A stretch of 64,000 nt of DNA from Blastomussa wellsi (taxonomy: Eukaryota > Cnidaria > Anthozoa > Scleractinia > Plerogyridae), in assembly GCA_947652115.1 (NCBI GenBank), contig OX393563.1, positions 7,807,081 to 7,871,080 of the forward strand, written 5' to 3'. The number at the start of each line of letters is the position of its first letter. Within the stretch, counting starts at the first letter, position 1. Under the pieces are notes generated by a model. It ran no database searches and was not told the origin of the DNA. It saw only the letters and a program-made list of their open reading frames with translations. The position numbers were made by a program, and so were the translations under genes. Positions 24,194 through 35,922 of this stretch are shown piece after piece.

Positions 24194-24499
24194 TCACCAA
24201 CGGGCCATAAAAAATTTAAAATTTCATGATTGGACATTTGCAATTCTAATCAGCTGTAATTCTTTAAAAATCATCCAGAATGCAGACACTTAACTCCGTT
24301 CATACAATGTTAACCAAGGGAACTTTGATGAACACATTAACTAGATTCTAAAACAAGACCAACGTAAGAGCAGACTTGACTGTAGTTATCCTTCTCAAAA
24401 ACGACCCCGACCTCTTCGACTTAACATCATGTTACATTACGTTAAATATTGTTTCTCAAGTACTGTATTTGTTTTGTTTGGACGATTACAAATGCGTAT

Positions 24500-24880
24500 T
24501 TGGTTCGAGTGGTCGAATTATAGCGGAGATCCGGCAGCCCGAAGGGCCGCAGAGCGGAGCCTCATACCCATGGAAATAGAAAAAACAAACACGCATACAA
24601 AGCACAAACAGGAGAACCGTGCATGCCTTTCATTTTTCATGCTCAGGTTTAGAGTGAACCGCTGACAAGGTATTTGATTTTCATATATCGCGGGCTCAAG
24701 TCCTATTTTTTCTGGGGTTCTGGCAGGATTTTGTAATTTTTCATGGTCGTTCTCAGCGGAATTTCTGCAATTGGAGTTGATGTTTAATTAATCTGATTTA
24801 TTTCGGCTGTGAAGGAATTTTCACAAACGAGCGTGATGGGCCCCTAGAACGGAGCTCCGCTTTTAGGCTTAGCTAAATTT
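24500..24880. repeat. Dispersed repeat, copy 2 (relative of 2150-2690)
   Basis: Shares ordered blocks with 2150-2690, ending GGAGCTCCGCTTTTAGGCTTA. Intergenic. Confidence 0.5.
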
Positions 24881-26359
24881 ATATCAAAATGTTATACAGG
24901 TTGGGATCTCCGAATTTGTCGAATTAACGGGGTTTTCTTATAAGAAAATGTATGGCCGTTTGGCCGGGACCGAAAAAAGAGACCGTAATAACGAGGTGAA
25001 CGTATTAACGAAATGACCACAAGGCGGGGTTGCACTGTAATATGATTCTTCGGAAATGCTAGTTCTAAGTTCTCTCACATTCATTATCGGCCGAGTAATA
25101 CTGGTAAGCCAAATTTTGAAGTCCATCCTGTTGCCAGTGTTATTTTCTCTTCTTCCTATGAGTGTTATTGAACCGGTTTGTTTCCGCGTATCGAACTATA
25201 CACAAAGTGCATCTGTTTCCATTGTAATCCCACTCTTACGTGTGCCTTGCTCGTCCTGGAAAAGTAGCCAACTCGTTTACAAAGGTTTCTTGCGATAAAA
25301 TCAGGAAAATCAAACTGGTGATGTTCTTTCTCAGTATTCCTTGCATTTATACATGAAAGTGGAGACAAGAAACAGAATTCTTGTCAACAGCTCAAAGCAT
25401 TAGTAAAGAATTAATTTTGATCATGTTATATGGCTCTTCGAAAGAATATAAACAAGACGTCTCAGGCTGGTTTTTACAAGGCATGCACACTCATTTGAAC
25501 ACAAAGCACAAGAAAACAAAATTGCTCGTTCTTATTTTGCTTATGCTGATGATACCACATGTGGGCAGCATAAGAAAACGAGGGTGTTCGTTGTATACTT
25601 GTGCTTATACCTTGTGCAAACAAGCGTTTATACCGACCACCATGAAAGGTCTCAGAGGCGGACTCCTCCAGTGTAGGCACGTATAGCATGCGCGCGTTGC
25701 TACAGATCTTCCCTTCGATCAGGCACTCATCACTGGCTAACATGTATCAGATATCCACCCGACGGTGACCTGCGGTCTTTTTATAACGAAACATCGTTTA
25801 TTGCTGGGCATTGTTCCTACTTAGTCCACGTATTTAATTTCACGTTCTGGGTGGAATCTCCATTTTTCAAACCTCCAGTGGAAACCACACTGGTTGATTC
25901 CAGTTTTACACTACTGGTAGTCTTTTTTTGGCTCGCCACACTTGCCTATCTGTAACATACCTAATAAAGTCAACAGAGGCAACTCGAGCAAACACTGGTA
26001 ACTCAGTTGCGAACCTTGCATGGAAAGGAGCGAGTACGTGAGAAACAAACGTCACACAAAGGAATGCCCTTAGTTGAATGACTGGCGCCAGCTATAAGGC
26101 ATTCAAAATAATTTCTACTGACAGCGTTGTGGCGTAGCATGATTAATCATTATTTAAAGTCCATTGCGCTATCTTTGCATTTCTCTTGTGTTTACCTTTT
26201 ATATATAATTTGAAAACATTAGTTGGAGCTTTCATCAACTGTTTTACATGTAAAACTTTCGTTTGTCGCATAATCACCTAAAGTAGCGTAACCTCAGTAA
26301 CACATTTCAAAACCCGAAAGAGGTGACTTAACAGCAATAAAAGTTGTAGCAAGTTTGTT

Positions 26360-29300
26360 TTAGTCTGCACCTTCAAAAGCTACAGCCGCCTGTGCTTGCA
26401 CATAGAATGGACCCTCACGTTCATATTCACGGAGTCGCAGATGAAATGGCTTATCAAACACTTCCTTGGAGAATGGAGACCGTACAAGCTCTGCTATAAG
26501 TTCATACTTCAGCTCTTTCCCATTCTTGTCTGTTTCTGTTTTCCTATCAAGCAGATACTCGAGGAATCCTATGGAAAGAACATGCGAAGAACGTTTATAG
26601 TTCTAGTAGTTTCGTAAGCAGGAGATCTAAGCCAGAAGGGCGATCTTTGGGGATGGTTGCAATAAACATTAAAGGCAAAATCTGTAGGTTAGGCAAACGT
26701 TAGAGTGGCTTCCACTTGGGTGTCGAAAGTAGTTCCCATTTGTTTGGTTTAGCATTACTACGCACAATTATTGTTTTTAAAATCCCGTGCCACGTTTTTA
26801 AAAATCAGAAGAAAAATCAATCGTGACTCGCGCACTCACATTTTCCCACGCTTTGTGCCTGCTACATCTACTTGCCTCGAGTTTTGATTGGTTTATTGGA
26901 TTGCCCACGTCAGTCTAATGTGATTGGTCAGAGTGGTTGCTTTGGTTTTTGTTGTACGACACTCGATAGTGAAAATCTCTCTATAACTGAAATTCTGAAA
27001 AAGAGCCCTGGACATCCCTATCTGGTGAGCTCATTTTTGAGGAGGGCTAAACTCTCTATAAAACATGATATAAACTCTTACAGTCACTCTCAGTATTCTC
27101 TGACAACGTAAAATACTGCATTATCAATACTGAGATCAGTGCCGATGTTTTTCTTGCTGGCTGCACTTGCAATAGACATGATAGAGGTCATTCTCGTACC
27201 CAGAGCCTTTCTCTGTCCCTCTTAGCCAGCTGGAACTGCACACATGGAACAAGTGGCTCTGGGGACACATGATTTGATTGGCTGAAATCTAACACAGGGA
27301 ATCCAATCACATCAGCCATTTTAAAACCCCTTTGTCATAAGCATTAGTTTAAAATGGTTGATGTGATTGCCTCTCTCTGTTTGTTAGATTCTAGCCAATC
27401 ACCTGTTTCTCGGGCACAGGCCCAGCCGGCTAAGAGGGACAAGCAGCTCTGGGGCCAAAACACGCAGTGGAAAGGAGATTGGGCACGAGTGTTGTCCAAC
27501 CTACATGAACTGACACAACCAGTAGCATACACTGTGTGTTAATTGTAATTGTTTTACCTGGACAAGTTGTCATGTCCTCCTGTGCCCATTTGTACTTAGC
27601 AAGACTTCTAAACACTTTCAACACTGCAGAGTGAACATCTTGGAAAGGCTGCTTAGAAACTTCCATCAGGAGCTGAAGTGGATTAGATGCCATGGCACTG
27701 AAGAGCGATCTTGCAAATGCCGACAAATCCTCAGAGGGAACATCAGCTGAATGAAAAATCAACGCCAGTGCTTCTAGCGATCTGCCCTTTACAGTTGCTT
27801 CAGAGGAACTTATGTTGGTACACAAGATCTTCATGATCTCATCGCTGTGGGTCTTGTCATCAAATACTACTCGTAGACCTTGCTCGGAATGTGCCACAGC
27901 TCCAATTGTTTGTATTGCAATTAACTTGAGGGCTGGATCTCCCGCTGTCAGAAAGGAGAAGACATTCTGCAAGAAGACAGGATACTGTTGCGTCACCTCT
28001 GCTGGTCTGGATTGTGCCAGGTAGCCAAAGAATCTGATAATGTCTGGCGAGAAAATAAGTGTTGAACAAGTCACTTTTCAAATATGATAGATAGTACATT
28101 TCCACTTGATTAACAAATGATGAAGAAGAAATGATCAAATATGACACAAGTGTGGGGCAGAGAAAAATCTGAGTCCCTGACAGGATTTAAACCTATGACC
28201 ATACACTTCTAATGCATTTATAGTTACTGTAGTTATTTCAAGAATTTGTTCAAAAATAAAAAAAAGATCTGTTAATAGACGCTAACAGACACCTGAGTTT
28301 TGAACGCACACAGCTCCTGCTAGTGCACATATTCAAGCACTATTACGTTTTTAACCTCCCAAATGCAGACACGGGAGGGAAACCAGTCTTAGGAGGTTCC
28401 ATTTTCATTAGGAAATAATTAAGTTCTTTATTATTTGAAGTCTTATAACCTATTCTATGCATGTGTTCTCCCAAGACATTTTATAATGCCCATGTGCTTG
28501 CATCATTGCAGCCCTATGATGGTACATCTGAAGTTTTCAAGTCTGATGTTTGCATTCATCTCATCTTTTGGCATAACTTGCATGGAATCCAGCCTGGCTC
28601 CCTCTGCTGACAAGACTAGTCAAAATTCACCTAAGAAAACTGATCAAAGTGCTGATATGATGCCTCCTCATAATGACAGAAATGACTTTCAAGGTACCTT
28701 CAGAGGGTGATGGGGTTGGACATAAAATGAAATGGCCCTTACTACGATTTTCAGTTGAGCGCAACACCACGAAGGTTTCCACACAAAGTTTTGACATCAA
28801 GACTTTGACATTTCCGATGGCAACGAGAATGTATGCAATAGAAACAAGCATGAACACGCGAGGAAAAACCATGACAGTGCTAATAGGCTGTCGTTGAATT
28901 ATTGTTTGTCAAATTTCAAAGTTTGAAGCAACGTCAGGCGACGTTACGGCAGTATACTAATTGGCAATAAATAAATTTTATATACCAACACAAATTTGAT
29001 CAAATTTAACTTTTTTATACAGCAAGGGCTTTTATAAAAAATGCGCGGGACTTAAACTTCAATTTCAAGCCTTCTCAGTTTGTTAAGAGGATAAAATTTA
29101 ATGATTTTCAGAAAATTAATTACACACAAAAGCCGAGCCAGCCAGACAAAAGTCGCGCCAGTGTTGGCGGCTCACTGAACATAAAATTATAGTACCGGTA
29201 ATATCCGCTTTTTTTGGTGTTTTATTCTGACGGCTTAGCAAAGCAAAGCCATTTTTGACAACTTAATTGCACAAAGGTTTAATCTGCATCAGTTAAAAAT

Positions 29301-30242
29301 ACTGTAAAGAGTTGTGGCAGCGAAAAAAATTATTTATTAATTATTTATGAATGGATCTTGCGTGGTGTCGCACTAAACTGAAAATCGTAGTAACTTGTAT
29401 TCTCTAGTTTTAATCTTACTTGGCAACATTAGAGACATCAGAGGATCTGAGTCAGCACTCAAAAGCAAGTTGTTTAGCCTTGTGACTATACCGCTCTCTT
29501 CAACAAACATCAGTCCATTCTTTCCCGAATCAGCCAGTTGTGTCAGCAGCTCGATGCAATTCAATCGCAGCAAAATATCATCTCCGTCTAGCTCTTTTGC
29601 CAGCTTCTCCATAACTCCAGATTTTCTGCAGTTATCAAAAGCTCTCTCTGACAAAGCTTGGATAATCACCATAAGTTCATAGACCCTGAACCGAATGACA
29701 TCTTTTTTCGTCAGAAGCTCATCAAATTCGCTCTGAATCTGATGTTGAAACAAAATCTCGAGACCTGACTCGTGTTTTGCGGCGTTGATGAGAGTATTTG
29801 TGGCCAGCTTTGCACAGGTGAGGTTTTCATCGCTGAGAGAACGAACAGTGTACACCAGGATATCGACATTATCCAGAAGTGCCAATAGGCCATTGATACT
29901 TGCAGAGCATCTCTCCAGCTCACCCAAACAAAACTCACGGACTTCGAATTGTGGATGATTTAAACCTTCGATGACAAAATCGTGGTGATGCGTTATAATC
30001 GAGTCCGCTCTCTCAACAGACAGCAGTTTCTTCAAAATCCCTTTGCACAACAAAATTTGCTCCTCGTTCGTCGTACTTAAAGAACCAAACAACAAATGCA
30101 CTGGGATATGTGGTGCCAACTCACGAAGGCTAAAGGATGGGCTGTTAAGAAGAGCGCTTAAATCTTGTAAAGCCACCATTAAATCGTGACCCAGCAAAAC
30201 TGAAATTCTCTGCACCACCTCGCCACATTTTTCGGCGGCCAT
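26360..30242 (-). CDS. PSMD5: 26S proteasome non-ATPase regulatory subunit 5 (assembly chaperone S5b)
   Basis: Three exons: 29420-30242 (ATG at 30242), 27558-28043, 26360-26568 (stop at 26360-26362). Phases 1 and 1 match at the two joins. The product is 505 aa, essentially the length of human PSMD5 (504 aa). It is an all-helical HEAT/ARM-type protein; recognisable stretches are HEIQ-type repeats in exon 1, AIQTIGAVAHSEQGLRV in exon 2 and the C-terminal GFLEYLLDRKTETDKNGKELKYE with PFHLRLREY and EGPFYVQAQ, which match the family C-terminus closely. PSMD5 is a cytosolic chaperone that helps build the 19S regulatory particle by binding the Rpt1-Rpt2-Rpn1 module. Intron 1 carries a MITE starting ~26 bp from the splice donor; intron 2 contains a foldback element. 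Nothing looks broken. Confidence 0.95.
27205..27455. mobile_element. Foldback element, copy 2 (relative of 4935-5156)
   Basis: Left half has CTGTCCCTCTTAGCCAGCTGG, TGATTTGATTGGCTGAAATC and AATCCAATCACATCAGCCATTTTAAA; the right half is its inverse, with TTTAAAATGGTTGATGTGATTG, AGATTCTAGCCAATCA and CAGCCGGCTAAGAGGGACAAG. It lies in PSMD5 intron 2. Confidence 0.7.
28739..29393. mobile_element. ~655-bp element with ~37-bp terminal inverted repeats in PSMD5 intron 1
   Basis: TTACTACGATTTTCAGTT with GCGCAACACCACG at the left mirrors CGTGGTGTCGC with AACTGAAAATCGTAGTAA at the right. The interior is AT-rich with only a short minus-strand ORF (28627-28872) that reads out across the left end. It is interpreted as a non-autonomous DNA transposon. 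Confidence 0.65.
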
Positions 30243-30350
30243 CTTGGTTGAGTGTCTGAGCCAGCAACAATTTGTTCAGCGATGAACCGGGAATCAAGAA
30301 AATACTTCAAGTAAGTTGCACCGCATCTTCACAGGAAAGTCATAACCTCT

Positions 30351-30786
30351 CATTCTCGTCCCCAGAGGCCCCGATCGTTTTGCTCAGCACCAAGGAATCG
30401 AGACCTCTGGCCACCCCCAGCTTGTGAGCATGCGCAGAGTACTCGTTCTGTAGTTTTCAGCCAATCAGAATTGTCAGATTCGACAACGAGTCCGTGATTC
30501 GCGGACTTCCGGTTTTGGAGACTGCCAGAGCTCGTGATTCTTGGTGCTGACCAAAAGGATCGCGGCCTCTGGGGACGAGAATGGCAACCTCTGGGAAGGT
30601 CCAACACGACGTCCAACACCGGAAGAGTGCGATTCACGGACTTCCCGTCACTCTGCGCATGCACAAAATCAAATCTGACAAATCTGATTGGCTTAAAGCT
30701 ACAAAACGAGTTCTCTTCGTAATTTGGTTGCGGTCTCGATTCCTTGGTGCTAACCAAACGAATCGCGGCCTCCGGGGACGAGAATG
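30351..30786. mobile_element. Compound foldback: MITE 30351-30583 plus a second half-copy
   Basis: CATTCTCGTCCCCAGAGGCC at 30351 is mirrored by GGCCTCTGGGGACGAGAATG ending 30583; inner pairs include CAGCACCAAGGAATC with GATTCTTGGTGCTG. Downstream, 30650-30786 is a further inverted copy of the left half (TCTGCGCATG, AATCTGATTGGCTTAAAG, GATTCCTTGGTGCTAACC, CCGGGGACGAGAATGG). The two share one arm, suggesting insertion of one copy beside or into another. Confidence 0.65.
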
Positions 30787-31233
30787 GAGGAAAGTGCGAA
30801 AGAAAAGACACTTTCGCGCCTGACAGAGTTTGGCTTACATTTCCTCCGTTTAGTTTTTAGATCTTGTTCGGTGCGGACGTAATGCATCGGAAACACTTAA
30901 TATTTTTTATCTTAACTTGCACGACAGTACGCCAGTTGGACGCTCCAGGTAAGGGACGAACCATAAAGACGAACCATTTTTATTCTTGAGCAGCGGGGAA
31001 TTGGACAATTTTTCTGGGCAAGATTTTTTTCACCTTTAGGTTGTGTAAGATTGTTTTTTTGGCCTGTGAACTTGTGCAAGATTTTTTTAACACCATCACA
31101 GGGCCTGGATAGTGGAAAGTGCTTGCTAGATTTTTTTCCATGGTCCTCTTTGCATGATACTTTTGGCGCCTTTTCTTGTGCAGAAATATTTTTTTGGTAA
31201 TCGCTCACCCCCCTCAAAATAAAAGTCCATCCC

Positions 31234-31325
31234 TATGTGGTCTAGCCTGCGAACAGCAGACGCATTTCGGAAGGAGAGAAGCGACGACCGGAAATGCGTC
31301 TGCTGTTCGCAGGCTATATGTGGTC
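31234..31325. mobile_element. 74-bp perfect-ended MITE with 9-bp target duplication (MULE-like)
   Basis: The element 31243-31316 starts TAGCCTGCGAACAGCAGACG and ends with the inverse CGTCTGCTGTTCGCAGGCTA. It is flanked by TATGTGGTC on both sides (31234-31242 and 31317-31325). Nine-base duplications are typical of Mutator-like transposons. Confidence 0.8.
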
Positions 31326-31753
31326 CTGTGTACAGTACTACTGATAATTTTGAGTTCGGGGCGGGGGTAGTTTATTCACAATAAAGGTGGCATTCATTGA
31401 TAATCATTTTTATTACCATCACATCGTTGTTGTTTATCTACTCTTTACAGATAACGACTAACAGTTTCTCTTATCCTTTCTGGATCATTAGCGAGATGTG
31501 AAAACCATGCGAACTGAATGATTTCAGTGAAATCACACTGGGATGGCTTCACATTTCGACGGGCCCGGCTATTTTAAGGTGAAGCTATACACCGAATAAA
31601 CCCAACTTTCCAGTAGATAACAGTTGAATTGAACAGCTGTGTTATCAACTGCAAAGAAGTATATCGGATGGATAGCATTCTCCCGACCTTTGCAAAAAAA
31701 CGCACCTTGGAAGACAAACTCAAGCGAGCATCATACATTGTACTATCCAAGCG

Positions 31754-34700
31754 TTACACGTGCACACTCAGCCCAAGGTGTGATTTAACAGTTCTTAAGA
31801 TGTCCGACATGTGCATATATTCCTGTAGAGTTGTGTTCCTGCTCCTGAACATCACTATTCCATTGGCAAGTGTCGTGTCCAGGACTGTAATGCAGTATGG
31901 AGTGCCAATTTCATCGTGATAAGCATAGCACTCATCTGCACTGGCGTGCAGTGAACACTGTGTGCTGATCCCTTAAACAAAAAATTCTAATAAGTACACT
32001 GGTGTCAATTGACAAGGGTCGGATAAAGCATCTTATGCAACCTCGTTCCCAGGGTCTCTCATCTTCCCGCCCTCCACTCTCGCTCCGGGAGGGCGGGAAG
32101 ATGACAGCCTATGGCGGTCAATGAACTCGCCATGTGATCCATGTTTTGGTTCAAATTATTGAGCACACTCAACAGCGAGTCGCTATTATGGAGTGCAAGA
32201 TCATCATCAAGTAGTTCCTCTGCGAGGTTACCAGTTGAAATATCCTTCGTACTTTCGTCGGGGTCTTCTGAAAGAGTTTTATTCGCCATGAAAAAAAATT
32301 GCACGTGAAACTTCTCCAAGAGTTCTCTTGCAAGTGAACGGCTTGGTTTCGCACGCATTTTTTACTTGACTCTGTAGCGACATTGACCAATCAGAATTAA
32401 CAGTAACCTACCCTCAATCATTGTATAGTATTTACTGATTCATTATTTTGGCACACACTCATTCTGTTGGACAACCTTTCTAAGATTATTTAGCTGGTGC
32501 AGTATGTAACCTAACAAACCAAGAGAATATGAACTGACGGAGAGGGATACTGTGGCCGTTGGCTGGGACGTCAATTCCACCAAGATATTTATAGATTTAT
32601 TAGCTTTGAAAAGGCAAGGCTGTTTCCTGTGATGTCCGCAAAATACCATTTCCCTTGTTTTTGGAGGTCGTTTAATTTTGTTTTCCTTGCAAACAGATCG
32701 AAATTGTCCTGGACAAATTACGGAACAGACTTCCAAAAGCCAGTCCAAAAATAACTTTAGTGGAAGTTAAATATCCCCTTATATATTTTTGCTTGAACAA
32801 ACTCAATTCCCACCCACTCACCAGCAGGACACCCACCTGCTTCTCGCAGCTCAGACGACAGCTGTAATGCAAGCTCACAAAGGTCGCTTTGTTGAGGGGT
32901 TTGAGAAAGAACGGCAACTTTGATGGGAGCCAATTGAGGATGTAGGTAAAGAACTGTACAGAGGTCTACCTTTCCACTTGAATCAGATCGCTCCTTCTCT
33001 TGATATGCATCCATCAAAAACGCCATAAACCCTGTAAGACAGGAAATATATACATAAGGTGTACAAATATTGGAAGTGGTTTCAAAATCACTTAACCCAA
33101 TCAAACGGGTAGTGTAGCATCTATCCAAAACTACTTTTGTTTGTTATTGTAAGCAGCTTCTACTGTTTTCAAGACAAAGTCATTGTTTCAATTGTTGAGT
33201 CTTTTGTTCAGGGCTAGGGTATCAAACCAATCACATATGTTAGGAAAGCTGCTACATCGCCCAATCAAACGCTATCCCAGACAAAATATTGTATTACGCT
33301 TTCATAATGTATAACTGGACCTAATCATTATGGCTGATTATTTGAGACTTCTGAACTTCAAAACTTTTGCCAAGGGAATTTGAAAATCATTTGCATTATA
33401 ATTATAATAATAAAATGTTCTACTGTACATGAACTTGTCATGTGTTTCTGCATATAAAAATAAAGATAACTAACCTTTGCTCTGGGTCTATAGGAGGCTC
33501 AGTGGCCTACATGTAACAGTTAGTGCACTGGACTTCAGATTAAGGGGTCTGGGTTGCAGCCCTGGCCGGGGCACCACATTTTGTTTTAAGGCAAGACATT
33601 TTACTCTCATAGTGCCTCTCTCCACCCAGGTGTATACAAGAGGTACATGTACCAGCAAATAAAATGCTGGGGGAAGGCCTGCAATGGACTAGCATCCCAT
33701 CCAGGAGGAGTAAACATACACTGTAAAAAGTTACTTCCTGCTAAGGAAACCAATATACAGGTAAGCTTCAGCCTGATGGGTCACTAGGCTCATCAGCAGA
33801 CTTTTCCTATCCTTACCTGTCGAAAACATACTAGGCAGATTTGCAGGAATATTTTCATTACCACATACTGGGTATTACCTGCATTGAGATCAGTTTTGAT
33901 CTGGATTACACAGGGTTGTGAGTCTTTGCTGAAAGGTAATCCCTTGTGATCTTCATTTGCCAAATTCTTATGAAGGTCAGACCTGACAGTCATGGTGTCA
34001 ACTGACTCCTTACCCCATGGGAAAGAATACTGCAATTAGACGAGATAAATGGAACTAATTATACACGTACATGTACAATAGCCTTACTTCATGACCAACA
34101 CACTGGCTATTAGAAATTATAATTACCTATGGATTTTATTATTTTGCAGAAAAGCCAGCTACTGTAATAGTCCAGTTTCGAGTTAGCCAAGGCCACTGAA
34201 CAAAAAGACTAAATACTCAGTTGTACAGGGTTAGCCTCAATCCAACGAAAATATTCACAAAAACCAGCAGAAAAGCACTGAAGTGTAATATGAAACAATG
34301 CACAAAGTTGTTAATATTTCCTGTTCTCACTGGTATTTGCAAATATTTTACTTCAGGCCGGGACTAACCCTGTATAGATGCATCTTTAGTCATTTTATCC
34401 AGTGGTCTTGGTTAACTCGAAACTGGACTATTGGCCAAACATGGTCAGAGAATGTTGTGATGCCAACAATCCGTTGTCTTTAAACATGTTAATTGTGCCT
34501 TTCAGTACCACACAAACTCAGCTCACACTTTTGGTGCTTTAATGAATGGTTTACATTTTTCACTGTCATCAACCAAAAAAGCAGGCCTCTTACAGAAAGG
34601 AAGTAAGTTAAGCTCTTGGTCACTGTTTTGCAGATGGACTATACCATGCTTTAGTTCATCTGTAATGCAGGCTATAATTTATTATGACCATGAAATGTAC

Positions 34701-35922
34701 CAATTACCGGTAGTTACCTGTATAAAGGTCTGATTTTGTACACCAGGTTTAAGGTCTGCTTGTTCTTCGTTAAGACTGTAATTAGAGCGGACATTTGCAA
34801 ATTTTCTCCACCACACAAGCCTCTGTCTTTTCCAGTGATTTGTCCAATCATTCACTCTGTTTTCAGTACAAAAGAACTCAAGGGTCATGACTTCCCTCTC
34901 ACAGGATCTGTACATTACAAAGAAATCCATGATAAGAATAAGATTCCCCTATTTTCTCCCCCTGCCCTAGAGCGTGAGCCAGCAGAATTCAGGTTATCCC
35001 TGTCCCCCTATTCAGAAACCCGTGCTTTAAACATCAGTGCAAAAAGTTATGCACCTGTCATCACAGTGGGAAGCATGCACTGGAGTCTGTATCGGACGGT
35101 CTGGGTTCGAGCCCTGGCCAGGGCTCTGCATTGTTGTTCTTGAGCAAGACACTTTACTCTCACAGTGCCTCTCCAGACTCGTACCTAGTCGCTATTTACG
35201 GTTTCAGGGAATGAGACAGCACTGGATACTAGGGAAGACTGAGGAAACCCCGTGCACCTCAATCTTTACTAGTATCCAATCTTCTCTCGCCCCCAGAACC
35301 TGTAAATAGCGACTGGGTACGAGTCTGGTGTCTCTCTACACCCAAGTGTATAAATGGGGACCAGCGAGATAATGCTGGGGGTAACCCTGTAATGGACAAG
35401 CATTCCAGCCAGGGGAAGTAGAAATACTCCTAGTCACATTTACCATCACAGAGCAGAGTTTATTTAAGCTCCTGCCCTGTCTTTTAACTAGTCAACCAGC
35501 CATAGAAGTCATCTTGAAGATATCAAATACCTTAGCATATAATTATCATTATCTGGCTTTTTGAAGTATTTTCTGATCCATGCAGCCCCAAAAGGTACGG
35601 CAATTCCAGGGATAATCCTAAACAACTGAGTTATAGTGTTGGTAGTCTCACTCAGAGGAGCAGCTCTCTCGCTGTTTGTCGCTGGCGTTTCACCTGTTGC
35701 TTGGGTTACAAGCTCATTCGCAGTTTCAAAACCATAAATATTGCCCTTCCACCTAACTACATCATACCACCAAGCGTTTCTCAAGTTACGCCTCAACTCC
35801 GAACCAAACGGTCCAAAGTGGTAAGTGTACGTTGATCCAAGTGAACCTTCAAAGCGTGACTCCACGGAAAAACCACGACTTTCACACAGCCGAATAACTT
35901 TGTCGACCAAGCTGCGAGACAT
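31754..35922 (-). CDS. POLG2: DNA polymerase gamma accessory subunit (mitochondrial)
   Basis: Five exons: 35531-35922 (ATG at 35922), 34718-34907, 33879-34029, 32822-33031, 31754-31935 (stop 31754-31756); ~374 aa. POLG2 is the class II aminoacyl-tRNA-synthetase-like processivity factor of the mitochondrial replicase. Evidence: YHFGPFGSELRRNL and WW in exon 1, TNHWKRQRLVWWRKFA in exon 2, SFPWGKE in exon 3, an anticodon-binding-domain segment HPQLAPIKVAVL in exon 4, and DEIGTPYCITV, FRSRNTTLQEYMHMSDI in exon 5. The first three joins are phase-consistent; the last (donor GTGAGT at 32821, acceptor before 31935) also fits phase but shortens a loop present in human, so it is the least certain. The protein is ~110 aa shorter than human POLG2 and seems to lack the inserted dimerisation helices. 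It is head-to-head with TTK. Confidence 0.88.
32052..32360 (-). other. Possible transposon-derived ORF beside a short palindrome, in POLG2 intron 4
   Basis: A 99-codon ORF (ATG at 32358) is acidic and ends just where a 17-bp inverted repeat begins (TCATCTTCCCGCCCTCC against GGGAGGGCGGGAAGATGA, 32059-32105). Its LLSVLNNLNQNMDHMASSL heptad-like stretch resembles N-terminal parts of ORFs carried by invertebrate retroelements, but no domain can be named. Most likely a repeat fragment rather than a host gene. Confidence 0.3.
33484..33722 (+). repeat. tRNA-derived SINE, family A, copy 1
   Basis: GGCTCAGTGGCCTACATG and GGGTCTGGGTTGCAGCCCTGG are decayed A- and B-box regions. They are followed by the family body: GCAAGACATTTTACTCTCA, CCACCCAGGTGTATA, ATGCTGGGGGAAGGCCTGC and ATGGACTAGCATCCCATCC. 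Other copies: 35055-35435, 37258-37460 (minus), 44050-44165. Confidence 0.7.
35055..35435 (+). repeat. tRNA-derived SINE, family A, copy 2, split by a MITE
   Basis: CTGGGTTCGAGCCCTGGCC (B box), AGCAAGACACTTTACTCTCAC then, after an interruption, CACCCAAGTGTATAAATGGG and TGGACAAGCATTCCAGCC. The interruption is the MITE at 35174-35327. Located in POLG2 intron 1. Confidence 0.75.
35174..35327. mobile_element. MITE inserted in SINE copy 2
   Basis: CCAGACTCGTACCTAGTCGC and TATTTACGG at the left pair with CTGTAAATA and GCGACTGGGTACGAGTCTGG at the right. An inner inverted pair ACTGGATACTAGGGAAGA and TCTTTACTAGTATCCA adds pairing. It separates the two halves of a family A SINE. Confidence 0.75.

Larger units (their letters stand above)
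23409..26359. other. Intergenic stretch between ROCO and PSMD5
   Basis: The stretch has no convincing gene. It holds the MITE at 23945-24193, a dispersed repeat at 24500-24880, a pogo-like fragment near 24985-25038 ending GGTTGCACTGTA, and a decayed palindrome at about 25490-25625 related to the 1826-1984 element (GCACAAG and CTTATG motifs). Short ORFs look random. Confidence 0.5.

Noticed and set aside
28435..28872. Opposed ORFs (91 and 81 codons) in PSMD5 intron 1, one with a signal-like hydrophobic start
   Set aside because: They overlap each other on opposite strands and one reads through the terminal inverted repeat of a transposon; no homologue or exon partner was seen.
32443..32570. 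Extra POLG2 exon candidate encoding a GYILHQLNN-like segment
   Set aside because: It fits the incoming phase but has no good donor in the phase needed for the last exon and adds residues that do not align with the family.
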